In this document: positions 61,069 through 64,000 of the stretch, piece after piece | Numbering within the stretch: the stretch's first letter is position 1 | Layout: the number at the start of each line of letters is the position of its first letter | NCBI RefSeq assembly: GCF_021234875.1 | Contig: NZ_JAJQVM010000012.1 | Location: 1 to 64,000 of the forward strand | DNA from: Marinibactrum halimedae | GTDB taxonomy: Bacteria > Pseudomonadota > Gammaproteobacteria > Pseudomonadales > Cellvibrionaceae | DNA length: 64,000 bases | Direction of reading: 5' to 3' | Translations under genes and position numbers: made by a program | The notes under the pieces: model-generated | The model's database searches: none | What the model saw: only the letters and a program-made list of their open reading frames with translations | What the model was told of the DNA's origin: nothing

Positions 61069-62451
61069 TTATTGTGCTGCCGTCACCGTACCTATTACTA
61101 CGTTGTCTTCGATAATAATAGGATCAGGAAAGTCTGAGAAAGCTGCTGTGCAGCCAGCTACACCATTCGCTATTCTATTGCCCGTTACGTCGCCATAAAT
61201 AGTGTTTTCCAAGATGTTCATATTGCCGGAGAAATCAGAGGTAGACAGTAAAGATCCTGCGACCCCCCCCGTGCACCGGCTTCCACCGGAAATCGTCGCG
61301 TATATTTTATTGCCTTGGGCGTCGAACCAACCTTCCGCCTCATAAGCATCACCCACTAAACCACCAAGGTAGGAACCGTTTGTGCTAATTTCACCACGGA
61401 CGGTATTGGAATTCACCTTTGCGCCACCGTATTCACCCAGAATAAAAGCGGCTATACCACCCGCGCTTCCTGTATTAGCAGACAGTGTAATATTCACGTT
61501 GTTGTTTTGAATGGTAGAAAACGCTTCTCGTATTTCGGCATTTCCAATAATGCCCCCCAAGGATGCGCTGCCGGAGGAGGTGACACTACCGGAAATGAGA
61601 TTATTCTCAACTACTACATTTCCATAGTATGCCCAAACATCGACATTCCCCACTAACCCCCCTGCAAAGTTCGAAGTGCTTTCAATGGTTCCATTGAAAT
61701 TATTTTTTATAAACGAGAGTTTGACACCGCTATTATTATCCCCGTCATCCTGATGAGCGCCAAGGATTCCGCCGACATGGTTGTTTCCGCGTACGTCACC
61801 GTTGATAAAAATATTATCGAAGGTGATGCCTAAGAAAAATGGGTAATTATCAAAGTACATATTACCGACGATGGTGCCTACATTGGAGTAGCCAGTGATA
61901 CCTTGCTCGGCAATCTCGATGGTAATATTTGAAATGTATGCGCTGCGGTCTCTACCGTCGTAGGTATGATTTTGAAAACTCCCGAATAGGCCGATATTAT
62001 TACCTTGGGTCTCGATATCGGTTTGATCTCTATTGATGTATAACCCAGAAATAGTATGGCCGTTCCCATTAAAAACCGCTTCAAATCCTGCAGTATCGTT
62101 ACCAATGGGTAACCAACCATTGTTAGAGCCATCACCATCATAGTCGAAATAAGCGTCGTCGGCATCAATTTTACCATCACCGGACGTGTCAAAAGATAAA
62201 TCTGCGGTTAATTCATACCCAAAGCAACCAGAGTTTGGACAACCTTGTGACGATCGATTGCCGTGAAAATCAACCAATGCCTCACCAGATAAATCATTTC
62301 GAATCCAGTTTAAGGTTTCTAATGAATCAATTTCTATCAAGCCATTTCCATCTTGGTCCACAATGCTTTCTGGGTTGGCTGATACGTAAGAACTGGCACT
62401 GAGTAAAAGGCAAGAAATTAAAGTGTTTCGAGAAAATATTATCATGTTCAA
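61069..62451 (-). CDS. exported GLUG-repeat surface protein
   Basis: 460 residues. Signal peptide to about 25. It opens with an EF-hand-like Ca site (DQDGNGLIEIDSLETLNWIR) and another (DTSGDGKIDADDAYFDYDGD). Then repeated GLUG-type strands such as NNVGLFGSF, YSNVGTIVGNMYF, NHVGGILGAH, NFAGGLVGNV, YLGGLVGDAY, building a beta-helix. Such proteins in this context are adhesins or surface-layer components. Calcium-binding is inferred from the DxDxDG motifs. Confidence 0.82.
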   Translation of the reverse strand: MNMIIFSRNTLISCLLLSASSYVSANPESIVDQDGNGLIEIDSLETLNWIRNDLSGEALVDFHGNRSSQGCPNSGCFGYELTADLSFDTSGDGKIDADDAYFDYDGDGSNNGWLPIGNDTAGFEAVFNGNGHTISGLYINRDQTDIETQGNNIGLFGSFQNHTYDGRDRSAYISNITIEIAEQGITGYSNVGTIVGNMYFDNYPFFLGITFDNIFINGDVRGNNHVGGILGAHQDDGDNNSGVKLSFIKNNFNGTIESTSNFAGGLVGNVDVWAYYGNVVVENNLISGSVTSSGSASLGGIIGNAEIREAFSTIQNNNVNITLSANTGSAGGIAAFILGEYGGAKVNSNTVRGEISTNGSYLGGLVGDAYEAEGWFDAQGNKIYATISGGSRCTGGVAGSLLSTSDFSGNMNILENTIYGDVTGNRIANGVAGCTAAFSDFPDPIIIEDNVVIGTVTAAQ

Positions 62452-62766
62452 TATCCTTTTGTTGCACTGTTGTAAGAAATCTTTAGAGAAAATAAAGGAT
62501 TTTTGCGCTAATTATTTTGATTGAAATCAGGGGGATTATAAAAATTTCTTGTTGTTTGTAAATTAATTATTTGTGAATGATTAATGAGTCAATCTAATTG
62601 GGAGGATTTTGATGAATTATTTTTTGAGAGGGGTGTGTAATAAGAGGTAATAATTATCGATTGAGATTTTTTTGGTTTTGTTGTTTTTGAATATGCCGCA
62701 CAAAAAATTATTTTGTGCGGCTGTGTATTGGTTTTATTTTGATTGTATTTTTAGGTTTGTTAAAAA
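62452..62766. other. AT-rich intergenic region
   Basis: About 315 bp without a gene. Near 62693-62722 a GCCGCACAAAA/TTTTGTGCGGC inverted repeat is present and may terminate the leftward peroxidase gene's upstream neighbour or act as a terminator for the cytochrome gene. Confidence 0.45.
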
Positions 62767-64000
62767 TTAATCAGCCAATGGTAGTCCACTAGGCAGCTTG
62801 TCTGGAACAATATCCAGCATGTTTAATGAAGCTGGGTCGGTTAGGGCATGCATAAAATCCATTAAATCTTGCACGTCAGAATCGTTCAGGGGCTTTCCTC
62901 GTATATAGAGTGCAGGGTCAACAGTGCTGAGTAAGCGATTGATGGTGACTTTATCATTTTGAAATAAGCCTGCTAATTCGGGCTCGATTTGATTTGCATC
63001 ATAATTATCCAAAGCGTCTTTGGGGTTTAAATGATGGCGGATGGCATCTTCTAGTTTGGCATAAGCACCATTATGAAAATACGGTGATTCCAGCTCGATG
63101 TTTCTTAAAGATGGAGTTCGAAATTTAAAATCGTCTTCTTTATTCCCGGTAATAGCACCACGACCTAAATCCAATGGGGCGGCATCACCTCTGCCGGTTC
63201 CTACTTGCGGTGCAGCAATGTTGTGAAAATCCAAATCCGTTTGTAAGCCGCCCGCATGACAGCTGGCGCAATTTGCTCGTCCATAAAATAATAGAGCGCC
63301 TCGTTTTTGGCTCTTTGATAAGGCGCTGTTGTCGCCGGCCAGATAACGATCAAATGGTGAATTTAAAGCCGTGAAGGCTTCTTCCATAAAAGCGCCAATG
63401 GCTTCAGAAATATGGCTTATGTCTAGTTCGCTTTCTTCTAGGCCTGGAAATGCGTCGGCCAGTAATTCATCGTAGCCTTCTTCATTGGTGACGCGAGCGG
63501 TAACCAATGGCCAAATTAATGGGAAATCAGCATTGGTGAGTTCGGACATTTCATTGGGTTGCCCAAAGACATCCAGTTGGCCAGGGAAGCCTCGCATTTC
63601 TTCATCAGGCGTTAATGGAATAATGGAGAACGCAGAGAGTGCATTGGAAAAGTTCTGTGGCGTAAAGGGATCTGCCGGTGAAAAAAAGCCGGTTTCTGTG
63701 GTTCCGCCTAAGCGCCCATCCCAAAACATGGTATCCCACTCTTCTACGCCACGGTTCCAAAGGCTAAGTGTATTACGGGGTAAAAATTGGAAAAATTCAT
63801 CGCCATCACCTCGGCGATGTGGGCCTAACCCGATGGCACCTTGTCCGCGTGATTGGCTTTGGCTGTCGGCACTGCCGAGTAATGGGTTATGGCAGGTTGC
63901 GCAAGAAATATTTCTACGCCCGGCGACTTCTTTTTCAAAGAATAAATTTCGACCCAGCTCTACTAAAGCGGGATCTCGTGGGGCTGGTGCGTCTACGGGT
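62767..64000 (-). CDS. di-haem cytochrome c peroxidase (MauG/CCP family), 5' end outside the window
   Basis: At least 411 residues, open to the right edge. Two haem-binding motifs, CATCH (about 40 residues from the edge) and CASCH later (ANCASCHAGGLQTDLDFHNI). The family blocks NTLSLWNRGVEEWDTMFWDG, FRTPSLRNIELESPYFHNGA and the C-terminal LMDFMHALTDP are present. An ATG at 63729 is internal and not the start. Acts in the periplasm, reducing hydrogen peroxide or oxidising partner substrates. Related enzymes often lie near DUF1501-type exported proteins. Confidence 0.92.
   Translation of the reverse strand, partial: PVDAPAPRDPALVELGRNLFFEKEVAGRRNISCATCHNPLLGSADSQSQSRGQGAIGLGPHRRGDGDEFFQFLPRNTLSLWNRGVEEWDTMFWDGRLGGTTETGFFSPADPFTPQNFSNALSAFSIIPLTPDEEMRGFPGQLDVFGQPNEMSELTNADFPLIWPLVTARVTNEEGYDELLADAFPGLEESELDISHISEAIGAFMEEAFTALNSPFDRYLAGDNSALSKSQKRGALLFYGRANCASCHAGGLQTDLDFHNIAAPQVGTGRGDAAPLDLGRGAITGNKEDDFKFRTPSLRNIELESPYFHNGAYAKLEDAIRHHLNPKDALDNYDANQIEPELAGLFQNDKVTINRLLSTVDPALYIRGKPLNDSDVQDLMDFMHALTDPASLNMLDIVPDKLPSGLPLAD

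Overview
The window looks like a chromosomal stretch of a marine, host-associated gammaproteobacterium. Support for this comes from the tesA-ybbA-ybbP neighbourhood, the OhrR/Ohr pair, the paired DUF1501/DUF1800 exported proteins, a di-haem cytochrome c peroxidase, moderate G+C, and a complete Ysc-type type III secretion system (T3SS). No tRNA, rRNA or CRISPR array was seen. Species cannot be assigned from the sequence alone.

Layout. 1-2.0 kb is a scrap zone: a cydA fragment joined to the 3' end of a group II intron, a small lipoprotein, and an internally deleted IS1182-like element that removed the 5' end of an XRE regulator. 2.3-9 kb is housekeeping: tesA, ybbA-ybbP, a small exported protein, and ohrR-ohr with candidate operators. 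9.3-42.4 kb is the T3SS island. It runs: V-antigen-like tip protein, LcrG-like protein, LcrH chaperone, YopB-like and YopD-like translocators, a PhnD-like lipoprotein, SctW (YopN-TyeA fused), SycN, YscX, YscY, SctV, SctN, a 0.5-kb gap, SctO-P-Q-R-S-T-U. Then comes a variable cargo segment (27-34.4 kb) with effector candidates, two paralogous CesT-like chaperones, an orphan sctU 3' end and IS256 debris, followed by YscB, SctC, SctD, YscE, SctF, YscG, SctI, SctJ, SctK, SctL. 42.6-47 kb holds azoR and the DUF1501/DUF1800 pair. 47.3-51 kb is a compact minus-strand putative conflict system (P-loop ATPase, CHAT-type protease, small partner) whose ATPase is broken at an A7 tract. 51.3-57.6 kb is a LysR regulator plus a lipid/acyl-CoA catabolic cluster (phosphatase, acyl-CoA dehydrogenase, APH-like kinase, quinone oxidoreductase, SDR). 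57.8-64 kb is a series of exported proteins and a partial cytochrome c peroxidase.

How the genes work together. The T3SS genes give an inner-membrane export gate (R,S,T,U,V), sorting platform (K,L,N,O,Q), basal body (C,D,J), rod and needle (I,F with chaperones YscE/YscG), ruler (P), gatekeeper (W with SycN/YscB, X/Y), and a tip plus translocon (V-like, B-like, D-like with LcrH). This is the gene set of the Yersinia/Pseudomonas branch. Missing from this window are YscH and any ExsA-type regulator. The cargo segment holds the most novel candidate: a minus-strand protein at 32555-33625 whose C-terminal half reads as a PCL/cyclin Y-like cyclin box, which suggests a bacterial effector that engages host cyclin-dependent kinases. 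A Fic-motif protein lies next to it.

A second theme is short tandem repeats. Arrays of 15- or 18-bp units occur in frame inside many proteins (YscY, SctN, SctP, SctQ, SctC, SctK, effectors, a LysR regulator) and, with mostly the same unit length, between genes. This points to a genome-wide repeat-generating process and possible size variation of T3SS parts.
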